A DNA stretch of 64,000 nt from Acidimicrobiia bacterium (GTDB lineage Bacteria; Actinomycetota; Acidimicrobiia; IMCC26256; JAMXLJ01), in the NCBI GenBank assembly GCA_035651955.1, contig DASRES010000086.1, positions 62,001 through 126,000 of the forward strand, written 5' to 3'. Each line of letters begins with the position of its first letter. Position 1 is the stretch's first letter. The position numbers and the translations under genes are program-made. This document shows, piece after piece, positions 25,825 to 34,168 of this stretch. Below the pieces are notes generated by a model that saw only the letters and a program-made list of their open reading frames with translations, was not told where the DNA came from and did no database searches.

Positions 25825-27190
25825 CCGACGGATCGACACGCGGCGGCGGGACCGGTTCTGGCCCGTCGTCGCCGGGATCGCGGTGGTCGCGATCGCGCTC
25901 CGCTGGGTGATCGTCGTGCGCTACGTCCGGCACGTCCCGCTCGGCGACGACGCGCTCCTCTACTACTTCGAGTCGGCGCTGCTCGCGCACGGGCACTGGT
26001 TCATCGAGCCGATCGGGGCCCTGACCCGCTCGGGTGGAGCGTCGGCGCCGACCGCGCTGCACCCGCCGGTGTTCGTCCTCCTCCTCGCCGCCGCGCGGCA
26101 CCTCGGCGTCGACACGCCCGAGCGCGTGGAGCTCCTGTGCGCGGTCATCGGAGGGGTGGCCGTCGTGCCGATCGCGATGGTCGGGCGCGAGGTCGGCGGA
26201 GGCCGCGTCGGGATCGTGACGGCCGCGCTCGCCGCGGTGTACGTCCCGCGCGTCTTCGCCGACGGCACCGGGTTCGCCGAGGTCGTCTACATCCCGTTGA
26301 TCGCGTTCATGCTGCTGTTCGCGTGCCGGTCGCTGCGGCGACCGTCGATCGGGAACGCGGTCGCGTTCGGTGTGTTCGGCGGCCTGGCCACCATGACGCG
26401 CGGCGAGGGCGCGCTCGTCCTCGTGTGCGTCGGGTTGCTCGTCGTGCTCGGGTCGCGATCGGCTCGCATGCAGAGCCTGCGCGTCGTCGGCGTGTCGCTG
26501 GTGACAGCGGCCGTCATCGCGGCCCCGTGGACGGTCTACAACCTCACGCGCTTCGAGCATCCCGTCCTGCTCGCGACGAACGACGGGGCGACGATCGCCG
26601 GCGCGAATTGCGATCCGGCGTATCACGGGCGCCTGCTCGGCCTCTGGGTGTTCGGTTGCGTCGCGGTCAGGGCCGCGGGCGGCACGCCGCACGGCCACGC
26701 CGTCGACGAGTCGCAGCAGGATCGGCAGCTGCGCGCCGCGGGCGTGAAGTACGCGCGCAAGCACGCCGGACGGGTGCCGGTCGTGGTCGCCGCACGCGTC
26801 GGCCGCACGTTCAACCTCTACCGGCCGGTCCAGACGATCGAGCTCGACGTCGACGTCGGCAAGGGCTGGCGAGCCCGGGTCGACCTCGCGGCGTACGAGC
26901 TGTTCATGCTGGGAGCCGTGGCGGGGGGCTGGGTGCAGTGGCGCCGCGATCGAAAGCTCTTGCTGCCGTTCGTCGGCGCGACGATCGCGGTCCTCCTCGT
27001 CGTCGCGGTGTTCTACGGCAACTTCCGCTTCCGCGGCCCGGTCGACATCTCGTTCGTCGTCCTGAGTGCAGTGGCGCTCGACGCGTTGTGGAACTTGCTC
27101 GTCAGCTCCCGACGACGACCTGGACGGGTGGGATCGCGTGCTGATGGATCACGGAGTTCTGGTCGAGCTCGAGCACCTGCACCCGGTTGA
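25799..27190 (+). CDS. GT-C type membrane glycosyltransferase (GT39/ArnT-like)
   Basis: Polytopic protein of 463 residues with about ten membrane segments. The first large loop carries acidic residues after the first helix (PLGDDALLYYFESALLAHGHWFIEP), typical of GT-C enzymes that use lipid-phosphate sugars. The middle has ATMTRGEGALVLV and APWTVYNLTRFEHPVLLATNDGA, as in the dolichyl-phosphate-mannose-protein mannosyltransferase superfamily. Donor and acceptor are unknown. The last 89 bp overlap the convergent lipoprotein gene. It lies in a segment inserted between the HIT gene and pgsA relative to Mycobacterium. Confidence 0.75.
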   Translation: MVRETTWDSRRIDTRRRDRFWPVVAGIAVVAIALRWVIVVRYVRHVPLGDDALLYYFESALLAHGHWFIEPIGALTRSGGASAPTALHPPVFVLLLAAARHLGVDTPERVELLCAVIGGVAVVPIAMVGREVGGGRVGIVTAALAAVYVPRVFADGTGFAEVVYIPLIAFMLLFACRSLRRPSIGNAVAFGVFGGLATMTRGEGALVLVCVGLLVVLGSRSARMQSLRVVGVSLVTAAVIAAPWTVYNLTRFEHPVLLATNDGATIAGANCDPAYHGRLLGLWVFGCVAVRAAGGTPHGHAVDESQQDRQLRAAGVKYARKHAGRVPVVVAARVGRTFNLYRPVQTIELDVDVGKGWRARVDLAAYELFMLGAVAGGWVQWRRDRKLLLPFVGATIAVLLVVAVFYGNFRFRGPVDISFVVLSAVALDALWNLLVSSRRRPGRVGSRADGSRSSGRARAPAPG

Positions 27191-28448
27191 CGGTGAGACC
27201 GGGCGTCACCCCCGTCGTCGCCGGCACCGCGACCAGTCGCAGGCCGGTGATCGCGCGGTCGTGCCAGTCGAGCGGGAGCTTGACGGCGGTGCGCGAGTGG
27301 CCGCCCGTGTAGACCTTGAACACGGTGCCGCCGTCGTTGCGGTACCACGTCGGGTCGCCCGAGAGCTGGATCTCGACGACGACCTCCGACGCGTTCGTCG
27401 GCGTCGTGTCGATGTCGACGATCGCGTACTGGCGCGCGTCGCCCGCCGCGATGTTCGTGGGGTCGGTCGAGAAGCCCGACTGCTCGCGGCGCATCTCGTC
27501 GGCCATCACGCGCCAGTCGACGGGGTACGGGTCCATCGCCTGCTCGCGGACCTCACCCGGTCCGGGCGGCGGTGACAGCGTGGGCTGGAACCGGAACGGC
27601 GTGGTCCCGACCTCGCTGAACACGTTGTTCCCGGTCGAGACGCGCAGGATCGGGTGCGTGCCCGCGAAGTACTGACCAGTGAACGGCTCGTACGAGTGGT
27701 CGAGCCCCGTCTGGTTCTCCGGGAAGTTCGGGGGGCAGGCCGCGCACGTCTGGTAGATCGCGTTCGTGACGGTCCCGTCGGCCGCGAGCGTGAGCTCGAT
27801 GCTCGTCTCGATGTCGGTCGTGCGGCCGTACTCCGACCACAGCAGGAACGGCAGGACGCCGGTGCCGGCGTCCTCGTTGCTCCAGAACTGGGTGTACGAC
27901 AGCTTCGTCGCCCCGCCGCCCAGCGCCGTCTGCTGCGCGTAGGCCAGCAGCGGCGTGTCGCTGTGCGCGTTCACGCTGCGGCCGTACACGACGGGCGCGT
28001 GCGCGAGCGCGAGGTAGCCGGGCTCGTTCGGCGTGACGACGTCGAGCGACGCGCGCTGGAGCAGCGCGACCGCGTCCGCGCGCGGGGGAGCGGACAGGTC
28101 GCCGCGGACGGTGAGCGTCAGCCGGTGCGCGCCGGCCGCGATCGCGCCGGTGAAGCCGGAGTACGTGTACGGCTCCGCACCCGCGTACAGGACGAAGCTC
28201 TGGGCCGGGAGGCCGTCGAGCTGCGCGTCGACGACGACCGATGTCGCGCTCGACGAGACCCAGTCCGTCCCGGGGCCCGACATCGTCAGCTGCACGACGC
28301 CCTCGCCCGCCTTCGCCACGACGACCGGCAGCACGAGCGGCGAGCCCGCGCGCAGCTCCTTCCCCTGGTCCGCGAACCACCACGTCGAGCAGCCCGTCAG
28401 CCCGATCGCGACGAGCGCGACCGTGACCAACACCGCGAGCTTGCGCAT
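27102..28448 (-). CDS. Secreted lipoprotein of unknown function
   Basis: Protein of 448 residues with a lipoprotein signal peptide: MRKLAVLVTVALVAIGLTGC, with the lipobox Cys at residue 20. The mature part is beta-rich, with blocks NAHSDTPLLAYAQQT, SYTQFWSNEDAGTG, WSEYGRTTDIE, CAACPPNFPENQTG and EVVVEIQLSGDPTWYRNDGGT. I cannot place it in a family. It begins 23 bp after the EF-G2-type gene on the same strand and is probably cotranscribed with it, with GGGGGCAGGG as ribosome site. Its 3' end overlaps the glycosyltransferase gene by 89 bp in antisense. Confidence 0.7.
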   Translation of the reverse strand: MRKLAVLVTVALVAIGLTGCSTWWFADQGKELRAGSPLVLPVVVAKAGEGVVQLTMSGPGTDWVSSSATSVVVDAQLDGLPAQSFVLYAGAEPYTYSGFTGAIAAGAHRLTLTVRGDLSAPPRADAVALLQRASLDVVTPNEPGYLALAHAPVVYGRSVNAHSDTPLLAYAQQTALGGGATKLSYTQFWSNEDAGTGVLPFLLWSEYGRTTDIETSIELTLAADGTVTNAIYQTCAACPPNFPENQTGLDHSYEPFTGQYFAGTHPILRVSTGNNVFSEVGTTPFRFQPTLSPPPGPGEVREQAMDPYPVDWRVMADEMRREQSGFSTDPTNIAAGDARQYAIVDIDTTPTNASEVVVEIQLSGDPTWYRNDGGTVFKVYTGGHSRTAVKLPLDWHDRAITGLRLVAVPATTGVTPGLTVNRVQVLELDQNSVIHQHAIPPVQVVVGS

Positions 28449-28471
28449 CCCTGCCCCCCGGGTACGCGCGG

Positions 28472-30496
28472 CTACTTGCCGCCGTCCTCCTCCGCCTGCT
28501 TGCGGATCTTGTCGGCCAGGTGCGCGGGCACCGGGTCGTAGTGCGAGTCGTTGCGGGTGAACCGGCCCCGGCCCCCCGTCAGCGAGCGGAGGTCGATGGC
28601 GTACCGCAGCACCTCGGACGTCGGCACGAGCGCGGTGATCTCGACCTCCCCGTTGCCGACCGACGCGGAGCCCTGGATGCGGCCGCGCTTCGAGTTGAGG
28701 TCGCCCATGATGTCGCCCTGGTTCGCCTCCGGCGCGGTGACGACGAGCTCGCTGATCGGCTCGAGCAGGATCGGCCCGGCCTTCGCCATCGCGTCCTTGA
28801 AGCCGATCGAGCCGGCCATCTTGAAGCTCATCTCGGACGAGTCGACGGGATGGAACTTGCCGTCGAAGCACGTCACCTTGACGTCGACGACCGGGTAGCC
28901 GAAGACGCCGCCCTGGTCCATCGTCTCGCGCACGCCCTTCTCGACGGCCGGGATGAACTGGCGGGGGATCGCGCCACCGACGATCTGGTCGACGAACTCG
29001 AACCCACCACCGCGCTCGAGCGGCTCGACGCGCAGGAACGCGACCCCGAACTGGCCGTGACCGCCGGTCTGCTTCTTGTACTTGCCCTCCGCCTCGGCGG
29101 TGCTCGTGATCGTCTCCCGATACGGGACCTTCACGTCCTCCGTGTCGACCTCGACGCCGAACTTGCGCTGCAACCGCTCGAGCGTGATCGACAGGTGCGT
29201 CTCGCCCATCCCCTGCAGCAACGTCTGGTGCGTCTCCGGGTTGCGCTCGATGCGCAACGCGGGGTCCTCGTCCTGCAGCCGGTGGAGCGCGTTGGCGAGC
29301 TTGTCCTCGTCACCCTTGGACTTCGGCTTGATGGCGAACGCGAGGACCGGCTCGGGCACCGCGAACGGCTCGACGTCGACCTTCGCGCCGCGCGCGCCGA
29401 GGATGTCGCCGGTCGACGTGTCGGCGAGCTTCGCGACGGCGGCGAGGTCGCCGGCGGGGACCTCCTCGACCGGCTCCTGCTCCTTGCCGCGCATGGTCGT
29501 GAGCTGGTGCAGCCGCTCGTCCGCGACCGTGCGCCCGTTGACGAGCGTGTCGTCGTGCTTCACCGTCCCCTGCAGCACGCGGAAGAGGTTGACCCGGCCG
29601 ACGTACGGGTCGACGACGGTCTTGAAGACGACAGCCGCGGTGTCGCCCTCGCCGACGCGCGGCTCGGGTCCCTCCTCGACGACGAAGCGCGCGAGACGGT
29701 CGACACCGATGAGCTTCGCCGCGCTACCGCACAGGACCGGGAACACGCTCGCGTCCGCGATGCCCTTCGCGAGCGCGCCCGCGAGCTCCTTCTTGTCGAT
29801 CGTCTCGTCGCCGAGATAGCGCTCCATGAGGTCGTCGTCGGCGACGACGATGCCCTCGACCAGCGCGTCGTGGACCGAGTGCTCCTCGACCGCCATGTCG
29901 TCGGGGATCGCGCCCTCGCTCGAACGACCGGTGGCGTCGTCGTACGTGATCGCGACGTCGTCGAGGAGGTCGATAACGCCGCGGAACTCCGACTCCTCGC
30001 CGATGGGGAGCTCGAGCGGTGCGACACCGGCGCCGAAGCGTTCCTTCAGCTGGTCGAGCGTGCGGTCGAACGACGCGCGCTCACGGTCGAGCTTGTTGAC
30101 GAAGATCGCGCGCGGCAAACCGAGGTCCTCCGCCATGCGCCACGCGATCTCGGTCTGCACCTCGACGCCCTCGACGGCCGAGACGACGAACACCGCGAGG
30201 TCGACGGCGCGCAGCGCGGCCGCGACGTCGCCGACGAAGTCCGCGTACCCGGGCGTGTCGACGAGGTTGACCTTGTAGCCGTCGATCTCGAACGGCGCGA
30301 GCGCCATCGACAGCGAGATGTGCCGGCGCTGCTCCTCGGGGTCGAAGTCCGAGACGGTGTTGCCGTCCTCGACCCGCCCCATCCGGTTGATCGCTCCCGA
30401 GCAGAAGAGCAGCGCCTCGGTCAGCGTCGTCTTCCCCGCACCGCCGTGGCCGACGAGCGCCACGTTGCGGATCTTGGACGTCGGGAACGTCTTCAC
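28472..30496 (-). CDS. Elongation factor G-like GTPase (EF-G2 type)
   Basis: Translational GTPase of 674 residues. G1 is GHGGAGKTTLTEAL, G3 DTPGYADF and G4 NKLD, followed by EF-G domains II to V (for example SGDILG-like TSTGDILGARG, GGHGQFGVAFLRVEPL, RGRIQGSASVGNGEVEITALVPTSE). The departures from canonical EF-G (GHGGAGKTT for GHIDAGKTT) match the actinobacterial EF-G2 paralogue group, whose precise role is unclear. GTG 30496 with an AGGGGGT site was chosen; the open frame upstream is not EF-G-like. Confidence 0.9.
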   Translation of the reverse strand: MKTFPTSKIRNVALVGHGGAGKTTLTEALLFCSGAINRMGRVEDGNTVSDFDPEEQRRHISLSMALAPFEIDGYKVNLVDTPGYADFVGDVAAALRAVDLAVFVVSAVEGVEVQTEIAWRMAEDLGLPRAIFVNKLDRERASFDRTLDQLKERFGAGVAPLELPIGEESEFRGVIDLLDDVAITYDDATGRSSEGAIPDDMAVEEHSVHDALVEGIVVADDDLMERYLGDETIDKKELAGALAKGIADASVFPVLCGSAAKLIGVDRLARFVVEEGPEPRVGEGDTAAVVFKTVVDPYVGRVNLFRVLQGTVKHDDTLVNGRTVADERLHQLTTMRGKEQEPVEEVPAGDLAAVAKLADTSTGDILGARGAKVDVEPFAVPEPVLAFAIKPKSKGDEDKLANALHRLQDEDPALRIERNPETHQTLLQGMGETHLSITLERLQRKFGVEVDTEDVKVPYRETITSTAEAEGKYKKQTGGHGQFGVAFLRVEPLERGGGFEFVDQIVGGAIPRQFIPAVEKGVRETMDQGGVFGYPVVDVKVTCFDGKFHPVDSSEMSFKMAGSIGFKDAMAKAGPILLEPISELVVTAPEANQGDIMGDLNSKRGRIQGSASVGNGEVEITALVPTSEVLRYAIDLRSLTGGRGRFTRNDSHYDPVPAHLADKIRKQAEEDGGK

Positions 30497-30507
30497 GGGC
30501 GACCCCC

Positions 30508-30580
30508 TGAGCGAGCGAGGCGAAGGCGAGCGGAAGCGTGGCCCAGCGGCCCGGCGCCGAAGGCGCCGAGAGCGGAGACA
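30508..30580 (+). repeat. Dispersed repeat, family B, copy 1
   Basis: Begins TGAGCGAGCGAGGC, continues GAGCGGAAGCGTGGCCC and includes a GGCGCCGAAGGCGCC hairpin before GAGAGCGGAGACA. It aligns closely with 44853-44925. It lies directly upstream of the minus-strand EF-G2 gene, in the 235-bp gap before pgsA. Bases 30581-30731 of that gap hold no gene and only an AGGAGC site for pgsA. Confidence 0.65.
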
Positions 30581-30731
30581 CGGATGTCGGCGCGGGAGGG
30601 CGAGTGTACGCAGGCGTCCATGGGCGGCGCCCGGGACGCGCGGCCTTGCGACGGCACGGTGGTACCTTGGGATGCGTACTTCCGCGAGCGCGCCACGGCG
30701 CGCGCTCGCGCCCGAGCCCAGGAGCACCGCA

Positions 30732-31514
30732 ATGCTCGACGTCCGCTGGCGCGCCAAGGTCGAACGGGCGCTCGAGCCCGTCGGTCGCTCCTTGGTGCGC
30801 GCGGGCGTCACGGCCGACTGGCTCACCGTCGTCGGCCTCGCGTGCGCGGTGGGTGCCGCAGTCCTGATCGGGAACGGCTACCTCATCTGGGGGCTCGTCG
30901 GCCTCTTCGCGACCGGCATCCCCGACATCCTCGACGGCACCGTCGCCCGCCACAGCGGACGGGCCGGACCGCGCGGCGCCTTCTTCGACTCCGTGAGCGA
31001 CCGCGTCTCCGACGCCGTGCTCCTGGGCGGCGTCGCGTGGTACCTGTCGCACCGGAGCGCGCAGCTGCCGATCCTCGCGTTGGCCGCGGCCGCGCTGTCG
31101 ATGCTCATCTCCTACGAGCGTGCGAAGGCCGAGAGCCTCGGCTTCACCGCTCGGGGTGGGTTGATGGAGCGGGCCGAGCGGCTCGTGCTGCTCGGCGTCG
31201 GGCTCGCGTTCGACGTCCTCACGCCGGTCCTGTGGGTCATGGTCGTGCTGGGCGGGTTCACCGCGATCCAGCGGTTCGTGATGGTGTGGCGCCAGGCGTC
31301 CGCACCGCCGGGTCAGGAGCCCACCGTCGGTGCGCCGCTGCACCGGGGGCTGCGCGTGACCCGTCACCGGCGCCGTGCCGGTGACGAGGACCTCGACCTG
31401 GTCGAGTCGCCGCCCCGCCGGTTCGCGCAGTGGTGGGAGGCCCGGCGCCCACCCGGTGAGCGGTGGCGGTGGCGCCAGCAGGCCGGCCCGTCTCGTCGCC
31501 GGCCGCGCCCCTGA
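30732..31514 (+). CDS. pgsA: CDP-alcohol phosphatidyltransferase, probable phosphatidylinositol phosphate synthase PgsA
   Basis: Membrane enzyme that transfers a phosphatidyl group from CDP-diacylglycerol, here probably to inositol phosphate. It has 260 residues and about six membrane segments. The CDP-OH-P signature is complete: DGTVARHSGRAGPRGAFFDSVSD. The C-terminal 60 residues are an Arg-rich cytoplasmic extension not needed for the fold. ATG 30732 has AGGAGC upstream. Context (patA and pimA follow) argues for PI rather than PG or cardiolipin synthesis. Confidence 0.88.
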   Translation: MLDVRWRAKVERALEPVGRSLVRAGVTADWLTVVGLACAVGAAVLIGNGYLIWGLVGLFATGIPDILDGTVARHSGRAGPRGAFFDSVSDRVSDAVLLGGVAWYLSHRSAQLPILALAAAALSMLISYERAKAESLGFTARGGLMERAERLVLLGVGLAFDVLTPVLWVMVVLGGFTAIQRFVMVWRQASAPPGQEPTVGAPLHRGLRVTRHRRRAGDEDLDLVESPPRRFAQWWEARRPPGERWRWRQQAGPSRRRPRP

Positions 31515-31523
31515 CCCAGTCGC

Positions 31524-32450
31524 ATGGCCGAACCGGGCGGGGCGGGGGAGGGCTCTCGCGTCACGTACCTCGCGTATCGCGGCGCGGCAGCGATCGCGCA
31601 GGCGCTGCCCGACTCCGTCGGCCGCGGGATCGCGCGCGGCGCGGCGCGCGTGAAGGCGGTGTTCGCGGTCGACGAGCGCGAGCGCGTCTTGCGCAACCAG
31701 GCGCGCGTGCGCGGACCGCTGCACGGCTGGGACGCGTGGCGGGCCGTGTTCGCGACGTATGACTCGTACGGCCGCTACTGGCAGGAGCTGTTCCGGCTGC
31801 CGCTCGACGCGCGGCACTCGCTGGAGGAGCGCTTCGAGGCCGACGGTTTCGAGCACATCGCCGACCCGATCGCGGCCGGGACCGGGGTCATCCTCGTCCT
31901 CCCGCACGTCGGCGGGTGGGAGTTCGCGGGCGCGTGGCTCGCGGCCCGCGGCTACCCGCCGACGGTGGTCGTCGAGCGGGTCGAGCCGGCCGAGCTGTTC
32001 GACTGGTTCGTCGAGGTGCGCGCCGCCATGGGGATGAACGTCGTCGCGCTCGGCCCCGACGCCGCGGCCACGGTCGCCCGCGCGTTGCGCGACAACCGCG
32101 TCGTGTGCCTCCTCGCCGATCGCGACCTCAGCGGCGACGGCGTCGAGGTGTCGTTCTTCGGCGAGAAGACCACGCTGCCCGCCGGGCCCGCGACGCTCGC
32201 CCTGCGGACGGGTGCGCCCCTCGTGCCGGTCGCGGTCTACTTTCGGCCCCGTGGCCACCATCTCGCGCGGATCGGCCCCCCGCTGCCCTGCGGGCGGACT
32301 GGGCGCCTGCGTGACGACGTCGGCCGCATCACCCAGGACCTCGCGCACCGGTTCGAGGAGCTCATCCGCGCCGCGCCCGAGCAGTGGCACCTGATGCAGC
32401 CCAACTGGCCCAGCGACCGTGAGACCGACACGGCGCGGAGCGCGCCGTGA
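31524..32450 (+). CDS. patA: Phosphatidylinositol mannoside acyltransferase PatA-like
   Basis: Membrane-associated acyltransferase of the LpxL/HtrB family, 308 residues, that acylates the mannose of PIM1/PIM2. The catalytic H-x4-E motif is LPHVGGWEFAGAW; LADRDLSGDGVEVSFFGE and PAGPATLALRTGAPLVPVAV are typical of the family. It overlaps pimA by 4 nt and lies 9 bp after pgsA, forming a PI/PIM synthesis operon. Confidence 0.88.
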   Translation: MAEPGGAGEGSRVTYLAYRGAAAIAQALPDSVGRGIARGAARVKAVFAVDERERVLRNQARVRGPLHGWDAWRAVFATYDSYGRYWQELFRLPLDARHSLEERFEADGFEHIADPIAAGTGVILVLPHVGGWEFAGAWLAARGYPPTVVVERVEPAELFDWFVEVRAAMGMNVVALGPDAAATVARALRDNRVVCLLADRDLSGDGVEVSFFGEKTTLPAGPATLALRTGAPLVPVAVYFRPRGHHLARIGPPLPCGRTGRLRDDVGRITQDLAHRFEELIRAAPEQWHLMQPNWPSDRETDTARSAP

Positions 32451-33526
32451 GGGTCTCGATGATCTGCCCGTACTCGCTCTCGACACCGGGCGGGGTCCAG
32501 GTCCAGGCGCTCGGCCTGGCCCGGGCGCTGCGCGAGCTCGGCCACGACGCGCGCGTCATCGCGCCCTGCGACGGCCCGCCGCCCGAACCGGGCGTCGTGA
32601 CCGTCGGGCCGAGCGCGGCGATCCCGAGCAACGGCTCCATCTCACCGGTCGCCGCGGGACGCGACGTGACGCGGCGGACGCTCGACGCGATCCACGCGTT
32701 CGGACCCGACGTCCTGCACCTCCACGAGCCGATGGTCCCGGGACCGACGATCGCGGCGCTGCTCGGCTCGGACGTCCCGTCGGTCGGGACGTTCCACGCC
32801 TCACGGTCCGACGGCATCCGCCTGTACCGCTGGTTCCGGCCCGCGATCCGCAGCGCGAGCAAGCAGCTGTCCGTGCGCACCGCGGTGTCCGAGGCCGCGC
32901 GCGTCTCGGCCGCGCAGGCCATCGGCGGTCACTTCTGGGTGCTGCCGAACGGCGTCGAGGTGGAGCGCTACGCGAAGGCCGACCCGTGGCCGACGGACGT
33001 CCCCGCGATCCTGTTCATCGGCCGTCACGAGCCGCGCAAGGGACTCGGCGTGCTGCTCGACGCGTTCGCGGAGCTCGACCGCGACGCCGCGCTCTGGGTC
33101 GCGGGTGACGGGCCCGAGACCGACGAGCTGCGCGCGCGGGGCATCCCGGGCGTCGAGTGGCTCGGCACGATCCCGGAGGCGGAGAAGGCGGCACGCCTGC
33201 GCGCGTCGACCGCGTTCTGCGCGCCGTCGTTGCGTCAGGAGTCGTTCGGGATCGTCCTGCTCGAGGCGATGGCCGCCGGCGCGACCGTCGTCGCGTCGGA
33301 CATCGACGGCTACCGCAACGTCGCGCGTGCCGACGAGGCCGTGCTCGTGCCGCCGGACGACCCGGACGCGTTGCGCGACGCGTTGCGCGCGGTGCTCGAC
33401 GACCCGGGCCGGCGCGCGGAGCTCGTCGCCGCAGGTGAGCGGCGTGCCGCGCAGTTCTCGATGCACCGGCTCGCCGAGCGCTATCTGCCCGTGTACGACG
33501 CCGCGATCGCGCGAGGCCGGCCGTGA
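32447..33526 (+). CDS. pimA: Phosphatidylinositol alpha-mannosyltransferase PimA
   Basis: GT4 family, GT-B fold enzyme of 359 residues that transfers Man from GDP-Man to phosphatidylinositol on the inner face of the membrane. N-terminal CPYSLSTPGGVQVQALGLA is characteristic of PimA. The C-terminal donor site reads FIGRHEPRKGLGVLL and APSLRQESFGIVLLEAMAAGATVVASDIDG, with the EX7E motif. GTG start inside the patA stop. Confidence 0.92.
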   Translation: MRVSMICPYSLSTPGGVQVQALGLARALRELGHDARVIAPCDGPPPEPGVVTVGPSAAIPSNGSISPVAAGRDVTRRTLDAIHAFGPDVLHLHEPMVPGPTIAALLGSDVPSVGTFHASRSDGIRLYRWFRPAIRSASKQLSVRTAVSEAARVSAAQAIGGHFWVLPNGVEVERYAKADPWPTDVPAILFIGRHEPRKGLGVLLDAFAELDRDAALWVAGDGPETDELRARGIPGVEWLGTIPEAEKAARLRASTAFCAPSLRQESFGIVLLEAMAAGATVVASDIDGYRNVARADEAVLVPPDDPDALRDALRAVLDDPGRRAELVAAGERRAAQFSMHRLAERYLPVYDAAIARGRP

Positions 33527-33534
33527 CCCGTCCG

Positions 33535-33540
33535 TACAAT
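33535..33540 (+). promoter_or_regulatory. -10 box TACAAT upstream of lemA
   Basis: TACAAT follows the pimA stop by 8 nt and would start a transcript near 33547, ahead of a GGAGG ribosome site (33562-33566) for lemA. No convincing -35 box is at 17 bp. Confidence 0.45.
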
Positions 33541-33572
33541 GGACGCACACCCCTCGTGTCTGGAGGCACCAG

Positions 33573-34133
33573 GTGATAGCCGGAATCGTCATCGGCGTGA
33601 TCGTCGTGCTGCTGCTCCTCATCTTCGCGGTCAGCTACAACGGTCTCGTCCGGGCGCGCAACCGCATCGACAACGCGTACTCGCAGATCGACGTGCAGCT
33701 GAAGCGCCGTCACGACCTCATCCCGAACCTCGTCGAGACCGTCAAGGGCTACGCGGCGCACGAGCGCGGCACGCTCGACCAGGTCACCCAGGCGCGCGCC
33801 AACGCGATCAGCGCCGGTCAGGGCGGCTCACCGCAGCAGCAGGCCCAAGCGGAGAACGCCCTGAGCGGCGCGCTGCGGTCACTGTTCGCGGTGGCCGAGG
33901 CGTATCCCGACCTCAAGGCCAACCAGAACTTCCTGAACCTCCAGGAGGAGCTGACGTCGACCGAGGACCGGATCGCGTACGCGCGGCAGTTCTACAACGA
34001 CAGCGTGCTGAGCTACAACAACGGCATCGCGACGTTCCCGCGCAACATGATCGCCGGGATGTTCAACTTCACGAAGCGCGAGTACTTCGACGCCGCGCCC
34101 GAGGACGAGGCCCCGGTCCAGGTCCAGTTCTGA
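33573..34133 (+). CDS. LemA family protein
   Basis: Membrane-anchored protein of 186 residues: one N-terminal membrane segment (VIAGIVIGVIVVLLLLIFAV) followed by an extended helical domain with the family signature YNGLVRARNRIDNAYSQIDVQLKRRHDLIPNLVETVKGY and AYPDLKANQNFLNLQEEL. GTG 33573 with GGAGG 6-7 nt upstream. LemA often neighbours M48 proteases, as here. Its biochemical role is unknown. Confidence 0.93.
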   Translation: MIAGIVIGVIVVLLLLIFAVSYNGLVRARNRIDNAYSQIDVQLKRRHDLIPNLVETVKGYAAHERGTLDQVTQARANAISAGQGGSPQQQAQAENALSGALRSLFAVAEAYPDLKANQNFLNLQEELTSTEDRIAYARQFYNDSVLSYNNGIATFPRNMIAGMFNFTKREYFDAAPEDEAPVQVQF

Positions 34134-34168
34134 CCTGATCCTCGGCTCGAGACCCGCGAGGTACCGCC

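Noticed and set aside
30497-30826. N-terminal extension of the EF-G2 gene
   Set aside because: It would include a family B repeat and non-EF-G sequence; GTG 30496 has an AGGGGGT site and the family N terminus.
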